A DNA stretch of 64,000 nucleotides, taken from NCBI RefSeq assembly GCF_900111495.1, contig NZ_FOIU01000001.1:2480001-2544000 (forward strand), written 5' to 3'. The notes beneath the pieces are model-generated. The model saw only the letters and a list, made by a program, of their open reading frames with translations. It was not told the origin of the DNA and made no database searches. Position numbers and translations under genes: made by a program. Position 1 is the stretch's first letter. Each line of letters begins with the position of its first letter. Shown here piece by piece: positions 27,496 through 36,126 of this stretch. This DNA comes from Chryseobacterium wanjuense. Its GTDB lineage: Bacteria > Bacteroidota > Bacteroidia > Flavobacteriales > Weeksellaceae.

Positions 27496-27527
27496 AAAAG
27501 AGACTTTTTTTAAGTCTCTTTTTTTTA
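27496..27527 (+). terminator. Terminator after dnaJ
   Basis: 11-bp stem AAAAGAGACTT (27496-27506) / AAGTCTCTTTT (27512-27522) with T tail. Confidence 0.85.
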
Positions 27528-27543
27528 TTCTTTAATGAAAATT

Positions 27544-28461
27544 TTAAAGCAAATATTTCACTTTTCTATTAATAAAAACCAATAATAAACTTACGCTTGT
27601 TAAGGCACCTAAAAATATCAGGTTTCTAAATCTCATCTGGGAAGTATAAATCAAATTCATCAACAACGGATGAATGAGGTAAATTGCCGTAGAAATGCTT
27701 GCCAGGATTTTGGAATCCGTTTTCACGGGAATATTTTTGCAGTATAAAAACATAGCCGGACAAGCTATTAACAAAGAAAATAATAAATCAATACTTTCAC
27801 TTTGGTTTAATTTAAAAACTTTATAGTTTAAAAAAGCTTCAAAAATGACCAACCCCATAGCAGCCAATACAAATACAAGCGAAGGTTTTTTCCTGATATC
27901 GATCTGTAATTTTTTAATTAAAAATCCGATGCCCAAAAACGGAAAACAAACGAATAAAAAGTTTCTGTAAGTAGGGAAGAAATTCATTACAGAATCAATT
28001 TTACCTTCAAAATAATGCGCGTTCCCTAAAAACTGTATCGCATAGCCGCAACAGAAAAAAAATAAAATCAATGAAAATAAAATTTTAACTGATATTTTTC
28101 TAAAAGCGAACAGAACTATTCCTGAAAAAAAAGTCCCGATCAGGTACCACAAATGATGAAAACCAAAGATAATGTTTGCTATATAGCTGTCTTTTTCCTT
28201 CCAAAGCGAGATGTAAATAACCGTCCAGATAGCGTATAGAATAAAGATTCTTATCAACCATTTTTTCAGTTTCTGAATATCGTCTACATAATAAAAATAA
28301 TATCCCGTAATAATCAGAAAAACAGGAACCGCCGTTCTGAAAAGCCCGTTGACCAAGACATAGCTTAAAGAAGGATACACATTTCTCAACAAATGCATAT
28401 GCAGGAACATCACAAAAAATGCAAGAATAATCTTCAGGATATCAATGGATAAACTTCTCAT
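27544..28461 (-). CDS. Acyltransferase family 3 membrane protein
   Basis: About 305 residues; I chose the ATG at 28461 (MRSLSIDILKI) rather than the upstream TTG at 28470. About ten hydrophobic segments. The N-terminal RSLSIDILKIILAFFVMFLHMHL corresponds to the conserved R..D..R..A...V...H pattern of acyltransferase-3 enzymes, with the catalytic-type histidine in FLHMHLL. Such enzymes acetylate or acylate surface sugars, peptidoglycan or lipids from the inner membrane. Acceptor unknown. It is preceded on the same strand by DUF808, separated by a terminator. Confidence 0.82.
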   Translation of the reverse strand: MRSLSIDILKIILAFFVMFLHMHLLRNVYPSLSYVLVNGLFRTAVPVFLIITGYYFYYVDDIQKLKKWLIRIFILYAIWTVIYISLWKEKDSYIANIIFGFHHLWYLIGTFFSGIVLFAFRKISVKILFSLILFFFCCGYAIQFLGNAHYFEGKIDSVMNFFPTYRNFLFVCFPFLGIGFLIKKLQIDIRKKPSLVFVLAAMGLVIFEAFLNYKVFKLNQSESIDLLFSLLIACPAMFLYCKNIPVKTDSKILASISTAIYLIHPLLMNLIYTSQMRFRNLIFLGALTSVSLLLVFINRKVKYLL

Positions 28462-28464
28462 AAC

Positions 28465-28515
28465 AAACAAAAAAAAGCTTATGAAATACGGATATTGAGT
28501 GTATTCATAAGCTTT
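28465..28515 (-). terminator. Terminator after the DUF808 gene
   Basis: 12-bp stem AAAGCTTATGAA (28474-28485) / TTCATAAGCTTT (28504-28515); read on the minus strand it ends in a T run. Confidence 0.75.
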
Positions 28516-28539
28516 ATATATTTTAAATTTTAAGCTAAA

Positions 28540-29421
28540 TTATTTACGTGGTCTTAAAGAATAAATCTTTTTTCCGATCGTGAAAAGCGCCACAGCAGCC
28601 AGTCCTCCTACCAGTCCTAATGTAAATTCCTTAAGAATTGATGGCCATGTCGGGAATAACTCGTGCAGATAATGGATATTGTGGGCAAAAATTCCTCCTG
28701 AAACCAGCACCAGTGCGATTGTTCCTACAACTCCTAGTAATTTGATGATTATCGGAAGAGCTTTTACCAAAAAATGTCCCAGCTTTCCAAAAAATCCTTT
28801 ATCGTTGCTTTTTTTGATTAATTTAAACCCTGCATCATCCATTCTTACGATCAATGCAACGATTCCGTAAACGCCTACTGTCGCTATAAACGAAACAAAA
28901 GTCACGGTAAGGATTTGCGTCAGTAAAGGATGATTTTCCTGGATAACCGTTCCTAAAGCGATGATCACAATCTCAATAGAAAGAATAAAATCCGTAGTAA
29001 TGGCTGATTTTATTTTAGATTTTTCAGATTCTTCGGAATCTTCTTCCACTGTAATTTCCTCTACCACTTCATATCCTTTTTTGGGACGGTGAAACAAAAA
29101 CTCGATAATTTTTTCAACCCCTTCAAAGGCAAGGTAAAGTCCACCCAAAATAAGGATAACTTCTATGGCAGGCTTGTAGAGCCAATTCAACAGAAATGCA
29201 ATAGGAAGAATAATCAGTTTATTAATAAACGAACCTTTGGTGATCGCCCACAAAACCGGTATCTCCCTTGAAGAAAGGAAGCCCGTTGCTTTTTCTGCAT
29301 TTACCGCAAGGTCATCCCCAAGAATTCCCGCTGTTTTCTGAGTTGCCAGCTTACTTGTAACCGCCACATCATCCATCAGAGCTGCGATATCATCCAAAAT
29401 TGCAAAAAAACCAGATGCCAT
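28540..29421 (-). CDS. DUF808 family membrane protein
   Basis: 293 residues. The N-terminus is the family signature: MASGFFAILDDIAALMDDVA then KTAGILGDDLAVNAEKATGF. Five or more hydrophobic segments follow, with an acidic cytoplasmic stretch (VEEITVEEDSEESEKSK) near residue 115. DUF808 (E. coli YedI) is a conserved inner-membrane family without an established function. No operon partner is evident: a terminator follows, and 301 bp with no gene lies upstream. Confidence 0.88.
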   Translation of the reverse strand: MASGFFAILDDIAALMDDVAVTSKLATQKTAGILGDDLAVNAEKATGFLSSREIPVLWAITKGSFINKLIILPIAFLLNWLYKPAIEVILILGGLYLAFEGVEKIIEFLFHRPKKGYEVVEEITVEEDSEESEKSKIKSAITTDFILSIEIVIIALGTVIQENHPLLTQILTVTFVSFIATVGVYGIVALIVRMDDAGFKLIKKSNDKGFFGKLGHFLVKALPIIIKLLGVVGTIALVLVSGGIFAHNIHYLHELFPTWPSILKEFTLGLVGGLAAVALFTIGKKIYSLRPRK

Positions 29422-29722
29422 AGTATTTTAATGTTTTTTTAATATCTGTTAAGTTCAGCAAAAATAATGTTTTAATTTCTTTTTTAAGAATCTACGGAAC
29501 TTATTTGAACTTTTTTATTTACCACAAACGATTAACACATTAGTCATTTAAGTTCATTACAAACTGCAAATAAGAACACATAGGTTTAAAAATCTTTGAT
29601 TTTTATTATTTTACAAACTGTTCCATTTTTCTTCTGGTTAAATTTTCTAATTAGGTTTCAGGAATGGCAAAAATCATCTTTATAAATGTAATTATCAGCA
29701 TATTTTTCTGTACATTTATTCT
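29422..29722. other. 301-bp gap with no gene
   Basis: AT-rich. Contains a small hairpin AAAAATC-TTT-GATTTTT (29588-29604) in a stretch with GAACACATAGGTTTAAA, which looks like a decayed dispersed repeat. Promoters of the divergent DUF808 and esterase genes must lie here; no strong -7 box seen. Confidence 0.5.
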
Positions 29723-30595
29723 ATGAAAAAGCTGATTCTTAAATACCATTTCTTTGTTTTGGGGTTGATTGGCTTTATACTAAATTCCTGCAACACAAAA
29801 TTCAGAGTTTGGGTAGGAACGAATGACGAACAGAAAATCTACAATCTAAAATACGGAGAACACAAAAAGCAGAAAATGGATGTTTTCCTGCCGTCTCATT
29901 ATCCTGAAAATTCTCCGGTTGTTCTGATTGTTCACGGTGGTGCCTGGAAATACGGTCGAAAAGAGCATATGATACAAATTCAGAAAATGCTTTTTAAGAA
30001 CAATATTCCGAGTATCAATATGAATTACAGACCGGTATCAGCATCAAAGAAGATCACTTACCGGGAACAGCTGGAGGACATTCATGCGGTGATTGAAAAG
30101 TTTAATTCTTTGGCTCAGAAAGCAGAACTTCAGCCCAACAATTATATTCTATTGGGTGAAAGTGCAGGCGGACATCTGGCTTTATTATATGGATATCAAA
30201 ACCCGGATCAGATTAAAAAAATTATCTCATTGAGCGGTCCGACCGATTTTTATTCACCGGAATACTTACATTCGTTTTATTCAAAATATTCTTCCCCGAC
30301 GGTTCAGAAAATGGTGGGTGAGAAATTCCAACGCAAAAATTTGTCAGAAGCATTCAAAAAAGCAAGTCCTATTGCCAATATTTCCAATGTTCCGACTTTA
30401 TTGTTTCAGGGAAATCAGGATTTTTTGGTGAATCAGAAACAAGGCTTGGCTTTAGATTCTTCTTTAACGGCGAATAATGTTCCGCATAAATTGGTTTTCA
30501 TGAAAAACTCCGGTCATGCACCAAGATTTTTTAGTAAAATGAAAAGAGACAGTATTATTTATCCTAATATTTTGGAATGGATTAAAAATGAGTGA
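29723..30595 (+). CDS. Alpha/beta hydrolase lipoprotein (esterase-like)
   Basis: 290 residues. Lipoprotein signal with the lipobox FILNSC, Cys23. The hydrolase domain has HGGAWKYGRK (oxyanion-hole HGG motif near residue 73), the nucleophile elbow LLGESAGGH (Ser in GESAGG near 145), an acidic residue in LLFQGNQDFLV and the catalytic histidine in NSGHAPRFF. This arrangement belongs to the BD-FAE/hormone-sensitive-lipase branch that hydrolyses acetyl or feruloyl esters or short-chain lipids. Located in the periplasm or on the outer membrane. Substrate unknown. Single gene, facing DedA across a long palindrome. Confidence 0.88.
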   Translation: MKKLILKYHFFVLGLIGFILNSCNTKFRVWVGTNDEQKIYNLKYGEHKKQKMDVFLPSHYPENSPVVLIVHGGAWKYGRKEHMIQIQKMLFKNNIPSINMNYRPVSASKKITYREQLEDIHAVIEKFNSLAQKAELQPNNYILLGESAGGHLALLYGYQNPDQIKKIISLSGPTDFYSPEYLHSFYSKYSSPTVQKMVGEKFQRKNLSEAFKKASPIANISNVPTLLFQGNQDFLVNQKQGLALDSSLTANNVPHKLVFMKNSGHAPRFFSKMKRDSIIYPNILEWIKNE

Positions 30596-30623
30596 TGGGT
30601 AATTGGTGATAATTTCTAAGTTA

Positions 30624-30726
30624 AGCTGCTTCGACGGAGCTCAGCATGACAATGCTGCTAGTACTAACTGTTTTTATTCAACTGTAAATTTGTAGCGATG
30701 TCATGCTGAGCTCCGTCGAAGCAGCT
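30624..30726. repeat. Long perfect inverted repeat between convergent genes
   Basis: 28-bp perfect arms at 30624-30651 and 30699-30726, with a 47-bp AT-rich spacer. Core GTCATGCTGAGCTCCGTCGA. No T run follows, so not a simple terminator; it resembles a REP/MITE-like element and the copies near 10735. Confidence 0.9.
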
Positions 30727-30766
30727 ACAATAAGAATTTAAATATCAAAATAAATCCTAATTAATA

Positions 30767-30794
30767 ACAAAAAAACCTCCGAAAATCGAAGGTT
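30767..30794 (-). terminator. Terminator after dedA-like gene
   Basis: Stem AACCTCCGA (30774-30782) / TCGAAGGTT (30786-30794), one mismatch; T run on the minus strand. Confidence 0.7.
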
Positions 30795-30818
30795 CATTTA
30801 TATTATTTAAATTAATTC

Positions 30819-31529
30819 TTATTTTTCTTCATCTTCATCAAAATTATGATTTTCATACTTCGAGAAATCTTGTTTTTTCCCGAATAAAAATTTGAAAATC
30901 ACTGGCAAAGTTGTTACCAATACGATAACGATGATGATTAATTCTAATTTTTTCTTTAAATCTATTCCAAACTGTTCGATGAATAATTTATCCAGATAAT
31001 GTCCTGAAAAGATTAATATAAACGACCAAAGAACAGCCCCGATCACATTATCTCTAAGAAAATCTTTTTTATCCATTTTTACGATTCCTGCAACGATGGG
31101 TGTAAAAGTTCTTACAACCGGTAAAAATCTTGCCATAATGATCGCCAAAGCCCCATTTTTTTCGAAGAAATCATGAGCCTGATACAAATATTTTTTCTTG
31201 AAAAGCATCGTGTCCTGCTTTTTGTATAAAGCTGAACCCGTTTTTCTTCCAAAATAATATCCAACCTCGTTTCCGATAATCGCTGCCAATGCTACAGAAG
31301 AAGCCAAAATGAAAGTATCTAAAAAATCGCTCCCTGTGGAGCCAAAAGTCTCTTTGATAATGTCGACAGCATAAATTCCCGAAACGAAAAGCAGTGAATC
31401 CCCCGGTAGAAAAAATCCTACAAAAAGACCTGTTTCAGCAAAAATAATAAACAAAATCAACCAGAACCCTCCTAATTTTATATAAAACTCAGGATTCAAT
31501 AAATCTTTCCAACTGTTATAATCTTCCAT
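30819..31529 (-). CDS. DedA family (VTT domain) membrane protein
   Basis: 236 residues. DedA motifs: ETGLFVGFFLPGDSLLFVSGIYA near residues 26-48, NEVGYYFGRKTG near 90, and MARFLPVVRTFTPIVAGIVKMDKKDFLRDNVIGAVLWS, in parts, where F..R..P..R is the family signature. DedA proteins are inner-membrane transporters; recent work links several to recycling of undecaprenyl phosphate or phosphatidylethanolamine flipping. The C-terminal tail is acidic (KYENHNFDEDEEK). Single gene; prfB lies 85 bp upstream on the same strand. Confidence 0.93.
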   Translation of the reverse strand: MEDYNSWKDLLNPEFYIKLGGFWLILFIIFAETGLFVGFFLPGDSLLFVSGIYAVDIIKETFGSTGSDFLDTFILASSVALAAIIGNEVGYYFGRKTGSALYKKQDTMLFKKKYLYQAHDFFEKNGALAIIMARFLPVVRTFTPIVAGIVKMDKKDFLRDNVIGAVLWSFILIFSGHYLDKLFIEQFGIDLKKKLELIIIVIVLVTTLPVIFKFLFGKKQDFSKYENHNFDEDEEK

Positions 31530-31614
31530 ACATATTCATGAACAACAAAAATAAGCTTAATAAACGTCAAACGGAAATTAATTATAAGATTTTAACTAAA
31601 TTTAAAAGTGATTT

Positions 31615-32727
31615 TTACAAGTCCATATCATCATCCGAAACGGCCGTTCCATCCGCCATCAGGAATGCTTTCAGGAATGGTGTGATATTTCCGTTCATTA
31701 CAGAATCCACATCCGAAGTCTCGTATCCCGAGCGAACATCTTTCACCAATTTGTAAGGATGCATCACGTAATTTCTGATCTGGCTTCCCCACTCTATTTT
31801 CATTTTGTTGGCTTCGATCTCATTACGGGCTTTCATACGTTCTTCCAACTCCATTTCATATAATCTCGAACGAAGCAACTGCATCGCTTTTTCCTTATTC
31901 TGAAGCTGTGATCTTGATTCTGAGTTTTCGATGATAATTCCTGTCGGTGCGTGGCGAAGACGAACGGCAGTTTCAACCTTGTTAACGTTCTGACCACCCG
32001 CTCCGGAAGATCTCATCGTTTCAAATGAAATATCGGCAGGATTGATATTAATCTCAATCGTATCGTCTACCAAAGGATACACATACACCGAAACAAAGCT
32101 CGTATGGCGTTTCGCATTAGAGTCAAAAGGAGAAATTCTTACCAATCTGTGAACTCCGTTTTCACCTCTCAGGTATCCGAAAGCAAATTCGCCGTCGATT
32201 TCCAAAGTCACGGTTTTCACTCCGGCTACATCTCCTTCCTGGAAGTTCAGTTCACGGATTTTATAGCCTTGCTTTTCCGCCCACATGGTATACATTCTCA
32301 TCAGCATGGAAGCCCAGTCGCAGCTTTCCGTTCCACCGGCTCCGGCAGTGATCTGAAGTACAGCAGAAAGCTCGTCACCCTCATTGGAAAGCATATTTTT
32401 AAACTCAAGGTCTTCGATTTTCTCGACTAACTGAGGAAAAGTTTCGTCCAGTTCTTTTTCAGAATCCGGATCTTCTTTGGCAAAATCTGCCAAGACCTGT
32501 AAATCTTCAAACTGCGTGTTGATTTCTTCATAATCTTCTACCCACTTTTTCTTGGAACGCAACTGTTTTAGAAACGTTTCGGCTTCTTTTGGATTGTCCC
32601 AAAATTCAGGAGCAGCGGTTTTTTCATCATCATTGGCAATTTCTATCTTCTTTTTTTCGATCTGAAGATATTTATGCAGGTCATCAATTCTGGATTGAAT
32701 TTCTTTTATCTGGTCGTTGTTGATCAC
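31615..32727 (-). CDS. prfB: Peptide chain release factor 2, without programmed frameshift
   Basis: 370 residues in one frame. SPF (199-201) is the UGA/UAA-recognising tripeptide and GGQ (244-246, [10 protein letters not shown]) is the hydrolysis motif. The start is GTG at 32727: an in-frame stop lies three codons upstream and the sequence aligns with the family N-terminus (IDDLHKYL). Many RF2 genes carry an in-frame UGA after a CUU codon at this KYL position and need a +1 shift. Here the codons at 32662-32667 are CTT CAG, so the frame is continuous and that autoregulation is absent. It releases finished peptides at UGA and UAA codons. Confidence 0.96.
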   Translation of the reverse strand: MINNDQIKEIQSRIDDLHKYLQIEKKKIEIANDDEKTAAPEFWDNPKEAETFLKQLRSKKKWVEDYEEINTQFEDLQVLADFAKEDPDSEKELDETFPQLVEKIEDLEFKNMLSNEGDELSAVLQITAGAGGTESCDWASMLMRMYTMWAEKQGYKIRELNFQEGDVAGVKTVTLEIDGEFAFGYLRGENGVHRLVRISPFDSNAKRHTSFVSVYVYPLVDDTIEININPADISFETMRSSGAGGQNVNKVETAVRLRHAPTGIIIENSESRSQLQNKEKAMQLLRSRLYEMELEERMKARNEIEANKMKIEWGSQIRNYVMHPYKLVKDVRSGYETSDVDSVMNGNITPFLKAFLMADGTAVSDDDMDL

Positions 32728-32832
32728 GAATGTTTATTTTTTTGCAAAAATAAGGATAAAATTATGAGTAATGAATAATGTGCAATGAGTAATATTTTTC
32801 AAGTATATTTACTTTTATAATTTTTTGATCGA

Positions 32833-33114
32833 ATGGACATTAATGAGATAAATGTTTTGCTGAATAAAAGAAATGGAAATTTTGCACAATTGAAAAAAAT
32901 CATTGTATCAATGAATTTAATTCCAGCTCTTTCTAAAGATCAATTTGATTTATTAGCTGAAAAAATATTGAAACAATTGGAAAATAATTCAGATTATGAT
33001 AAAGTAAAACAAATCGTTGAAAATGAATTAACTGTTACGTATGGACTTTGTCGTCAAGAATTTGATTCAGGGAAAATCACTGATGCGTTTTTTGATTGGT
33101 GGGCTAAAAATTGA
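32833..33114 (+). CDS. Small orphan protein, unknown
   Basis: 93 residues, mostly helical and slightly charged: INEINVLLNKRNGNFAQLK, a central LLAEKILKQLENNS, and a C-terminus ending DAFFDWWAKN. No signal peptide or membrane segment. I do not recognise a family. Support for its being real is the plausible start at 32833, amphipathic composition and the 2-bp gap to the convergent gene at 33117. It may belong with similar small flavobacterial proteins found in accessory positions. Confidence 0.6.
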   Translation: MDINEINVLLNKRNGNFAQLKKIIVSMNLIPALSKDQFDLLAEKILKQLENNSDYDKVKQIVENELTVTYGLCRQEFDSGKITDAFFDWWAKN

Positions 33115-33116
33115 AT

Positions 33117-33422
33117 TTAAAAATGTGCTTTTAATAAAAAGGTTATTGTAACTAATAAACAATGAATCAGAATAATATATGGCAGCACTGTTTTTGCACC
33201 AAATTTATCCATAAAGAAACCATAAATGGCGAATTGAAGTAATCCTATCGTAAAAAACAATGATGAAATTTTCTCCGGAACTACAATTCCGAAAGTAAAA
33301 AAAGGAAAAATAGTCATCATTGGAAGATAGCTTCCATGACCTCCACCAGCAAAAAATATTACAAATACTAAAATTGGAATTGTTAATATCGCAAAAAGGT
33401 TTGTGTACTTTTTATTTTTCAT
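33117..33422 (-). CDS. Small integral membrane protein, unknown
   Basis: 101 residues, almost entirely hydrophobic: three or four membrane segments (LFAILTIPILVFVIFFAGG, FPFFTFGIVVP, LFFTIGLLQFAIYGFF, LPYIILIHCLLVTITFLL). A short basic N-terminus (MKNKKY) suggests it stays cytoplasmic. It starts 3 bp after the stop of the FAD oxidoreductase gene on the same strand, so the two are likely co-transcribed. No function assignable. Confidence 0.65.
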   Translation of the reverse strand: MKNKKYTNLFAILTIPILVFVIFFAGGGHGSYLPMMTIFPFFTFGIVVPEKISSLFFTIGLLQFAIYGFFMDKFGAKTVLPYIILIHCLLVTITFLLKAHF

Positions 33423-33425
33423 TTT

Positions 33426-34535
33426 TTAAATCATTTCAGCAACAATTTCCCCAATTTTCGGAGCCAGCGCCACTCCCATTCCTGAAAGTCGAACGGCACA
33501 GAATTGTCTCCCGGAAACCTGTTTTACAATTGGTGTTTTTTCTGAACCCATCGCCATAATTCCTGACCATCGAAGGGAAATTCCGACATTTTGGCCGGGC
33601 AAAATTACTTCTTTTAAAAAGTTTTCCAAATGGTTTTGCAGAAATTCTGTGGTCTCAAAATTGGTCGTTTCTTCTGTTTTAAAATCCTGATTTCTTCCGC
33701 CACCCAGCAAAATCCTGTTTCCAAGATTTCTGAAATAATAGAATCCTTCATCATAATGGAAAGTTCCCTTCAACTTTAAATTTTCAATAGGTTCGGTTAA
33801 AATTATCTGTCCGCGAGCCGGAATTATTTCTTCTTTATTTAAAAATTTTGAAGCAAAAGCATTGGTACAATGAATAATCTGATTTGATTTAATAGAAAGA
33901 TTTTCAGACAATTGAACTTCAACCTCACTAAAATTCTCAACGATATTTTCAACTTCTGTTCCGAAAAGGAATTCTATTTTTAATTCATAACATTTCTCCA
34001 ACAGTTTCTGCATCAGTTTCCCGGAATGCAGGCTTCCTTCACAAGGGTTTTCAATAAGAAATTGTGATTTTCCGAGTCCGAATTCTTTAATTTTATTTTG
34101 ATTTAAAAAATAGGTTTTTTCAATTCCCGTGATCGATTTCAGCTTTTCATTTACCTCATCAATTCTTTGTAAAGGCTCATCATTATTGAGAATTTCAAAT
34201 CCTCCGTTCAATTCAAAATCGATTTCATTATTTTTAAAATAGCTTTGAATTTTCTGAAGGCCTTCAAACCTTATCTTTACGAGTTCCAGCGTTTTTTCCC
34301 AACCCATTTTCTCAGAATCGGCAATGACTTCCGTAAGGCTTCCGAAACAGGCAAAACCTGCATTTCTTGTTGAAGCACCCAACGAAATGGCATTCCGTTC
34401 TATCACTAAAACCGATTTTTCAGGATATTTTTCTTTAATGGAAATGGCACTCCAAAGTCCTGTAAATCCGGCTCCGATAATGATAATATCCCGGTTTCTG
34501 TAAAATGTTTCAAGCTCCCAAACGCTGCTATTCAT
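33426..34535 (-). CDS. FAD-dependent oxidoreductase (D-amino acid oxidase/GlpD-like)
   Basis: 369 residues from the ATG at 34535 (MNSSVWELETFYRNR). A longer frame to 34625 exists, but its extra 30 residues run through an intergenic palindrome and do not resemble the family. The dinucleotide-binding site is IIIIGAGFTGLWSAI followed by VLVIERN, typical of the DAO family. LGASTRNAGFACFGS carries the glycine-rich second FAD contact, and a C-terminal LRWSGIMAMGSEKTPIV matches the family end. Likely oxidises an amine, amino acid or glycine-like substrate; which one is unknown. Coupled with the small membrane protein just downstream. Confidence 0.85.
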   Translation of the reverse strand: MNSSVWELETFYRNRDIIIIGAGFTGLWSAISIKEKYPEKSVLVIERNAISLGASTRNAGFACFGSLTEVIADSEKMGWEKTLELVKIRFEGLQKIQSYFKNNEIDFELNGGFEILNNDEPLQRIDEVNEKLKSITGIEKTYFLNQNKIKEFGLGKSQFLIENPCEGSLHSGKLMQKLLEKCYELKIEFLFGTEVENIVENFSEVEVQLSENLSIKSNQIIHCTNAFASKFLNKEEIIPARGQIILTEPIENLKLKGTFHYDEGFYYFRNLGNRILLGGGRNQDFKTEETTNFETTEFLQNHLENFLKEVILPGQNVGISLRWSGIMAMGSEKTPIVKQVSGRQFCAVRLSGMGVALAPKIGEIVAEMI

Positions 34536-34559
34536 GAGTGTTTTTTGTGAATGGTGAAT

Positions 34560-34650
34560 GGTGAATCCGCTTCGCTTGTAAATTTTTAATCTTATCAATA
34601 AATTCACAATTAACTTGCAAAACAAAATTCACAAGCGAAGCGAATTCACC
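34560..34650. repeat. Inverted repeat, GGTGAATCCGCTTCGCTTGT family
   Basis: 20-bp arms at 34560-34579 and 34631-34650 with one mismatch, 51-bp spacer. Related decayed sequence lies at 26281-26371. It occupies most of the gap between the AAA+ and FAD genes. Confidence 0.85.
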
Positions 34651-34653
34651 CAA

Positions 34654-36009
34654 TTATCCCTGACTATCCTCTTCCCCGTTGTGATGAAAACCAATGGCTC
34701 TTCTGGGTTCTTCCACCACTTTGTAAGCATCAAGCTCGGTTTTCAAACTTTGAATTCTGTACTGAAACTGGTCGAAATTATTGATAATAACGTCCTCCAA
34801 AAATCTCGCAATCTGATCCAGATATTCTTCGGTAAGCTTTCCTGCAGAATCCCTTAAAGCTGCATTAAGAATGGTCTGATCGATTTTCAGGTTTTCATTT
34901 CTGGTTCTCTGGTACAGATTTTTTATTCTCTTTTTTAAGCTTTGGGTAAAATCAATCAGCATCGTATTGCTGAACGTTTTCATCTGGGACGAAACACCGT
35001 GCCAGAAAGGAATTTTATCGGCTTTGTTATGTTTTAAAATTTTAAATAAAAGAGAATCTTCATCAAGATCTTTGGTCATCGCATAGAGAATGATTTCGGA
35101 TCTTTCTGCCAGATTTGGTGGGAAAACAGGGATCATTACATCAAACCTTCCCGGAGCGAGAATTTCTTCATCAATTTCCGAAACAGTATTGGCGGAACCA
35201 ACCATTAACAACTTTTCCTGCTCAAATTTTCCGATATAATGAAGGATGACCTCTTGGGTTTCCAGATTGCAGGAAGCGATATCTTTTTCGGCTTTTCTGG
35301 CCATCATGATTTCGTCGAAATCTTCCAAGAACATCAATACTTTGTCCTCTTTCATGATGGTTGACAGAAAATCATTAAAATCTGTTTTGTTGCCGTCTAC
35401 AAAAGATGTTCCGAGATAGTGTTTTTTAACTTCTTTGAATTTGTATCCGATAATTTCCGCGATTTTATTCGCCCAGAATATTTTGCCGCTTCCCGGAGGT
35501 CCGTACAAAATAATTCCTGCCGGTTTGTTGATTCCCCAGTCTTTAATCTGCTGCGGATTTAAAAAAGGTTCCAAAATATTCGAAATATAAAAGAATAAAT
35601 CCCTATATCCGATAAAATCTCTATGCTGAAGGCTGGTTTTGTGCCCAAAATAATCATAGACAAACTGATAGTTTCCGCCTAGTTTATTATCAATTCCATA
35701 GCTGGAAATCGATGATTTGAAAAACCCGTTATCAAAAATATTCGGATTGCTTTCCTTGATGGCTTTTTCCACCTTTTCTTTAGGCTGATTAATAGTTTCG
35801 GCGATCTGTTCCAGTGTTTTGGTTTTCTCAAGATCCTTTTCGTATGATCTTAGAAATTCTATATTTTCGCGGGCAAATTTTTCAAAATCTTTTTTTACTT
35901 CAAAGTTTGTACTGATGCAAACTCCCAGCTCAAGATCAAAATCCTGAATAAATTGTTTGATAGCTTCTACAGAAACATTAAGTTCTTTTGCTAATTCAAT
36001 TAACTTCAT
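34654..36009 (-). CDS. AAA+ family protein with degenerate ATPase motifs
   Basis: 451 residues. Residues 1-60 look like an IF2-N/helical domain (MKLIELAKELNVSVEAIKQF). The AAA+ core (~130-320) is classic in outline, but key residues differ: Walker A is GPPGSGKI (170-177) with Ile instead of Thr/Ser after the lysine; Walker B is MFLED (226-230), E-D instead of D-E. Asn274 in GSANT (sensor 1) and PGRFD (R288, arginine finger region) remain, but the first Arg of the usual RPGR is Ala. The C-terminal ~130 residues are helical. It could be a pseudo-ATPase that binds but poorly hydrolyses ATP, or a family variant. Partner unknown. Confidence 0.8.
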   Translation of the reverse strand: MKLIELAKELNVSVEAIKQFIQDFDLELGVCISTNFEVKKDFEKFARENIEFLRSYEKDLEKTKTLEQIAETINQPKEKVEKAIKESNPNIFDNGFFKSSISSYGIDNKLGGNYQFVYDYFGHKTSLQHRDFIGYRDLFFYISNILEPFLNPQQIKDWGINKPAGIILYGPPGSGKIFWANKIAEIIGYKFKEVKKHYLGTSFVDGNKTDFNDFLSTIMKEDKVLMFLEDFDEIMMARKAEKDIASCNLETQEVILHYIGKFEQEKLLMVGSANTVSEIDEEILAPGRFDVMIPVFPPNLAERSEIILYAMTKDLDEDSLLFKILKHNKADKIPFWHGVSSQMKTFSNTMLIDFTQSLKKRIKNLYQRTRNENLKIDQTILNAALRDSAGKLTEEYLDQIARFLEDVIINNFDQFQYRIQSLKTELDAYKVVEEPRRAIGFHHNGEEDSQG

Positions 36010-36092
36010 AACGGTCGATTAATTCTACCAAATTTAATGTATTTAAGATTAAATGTAAATTGATTTATGATAATTCTTGTAACAATTTATCA

Positions 36093-36117
36093 TTTACATA
36101 GACTACTACTATGTAAA
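36093..36117. promoter_or_regulatory. Palindromic operator before the ABC exporter
   Basis: Perfect inverted repeat TTTACATAG-N7-CTATGTAAA, ending 9 bp before the ATG at 36127. TACTATGTA-type half-sites are common for PadR/GntR repressors; no such gene lies next to it. Confidence 0.55.
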
Positions 36118-36126
36118 ACAAATTAC

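Noticed and set aside
34536..34625. Upstream 30-codon extension of the FAD oxidoreductase
   Set aside because: Encoded by the intergenic palindrome; family N-terminus begins at 34535.
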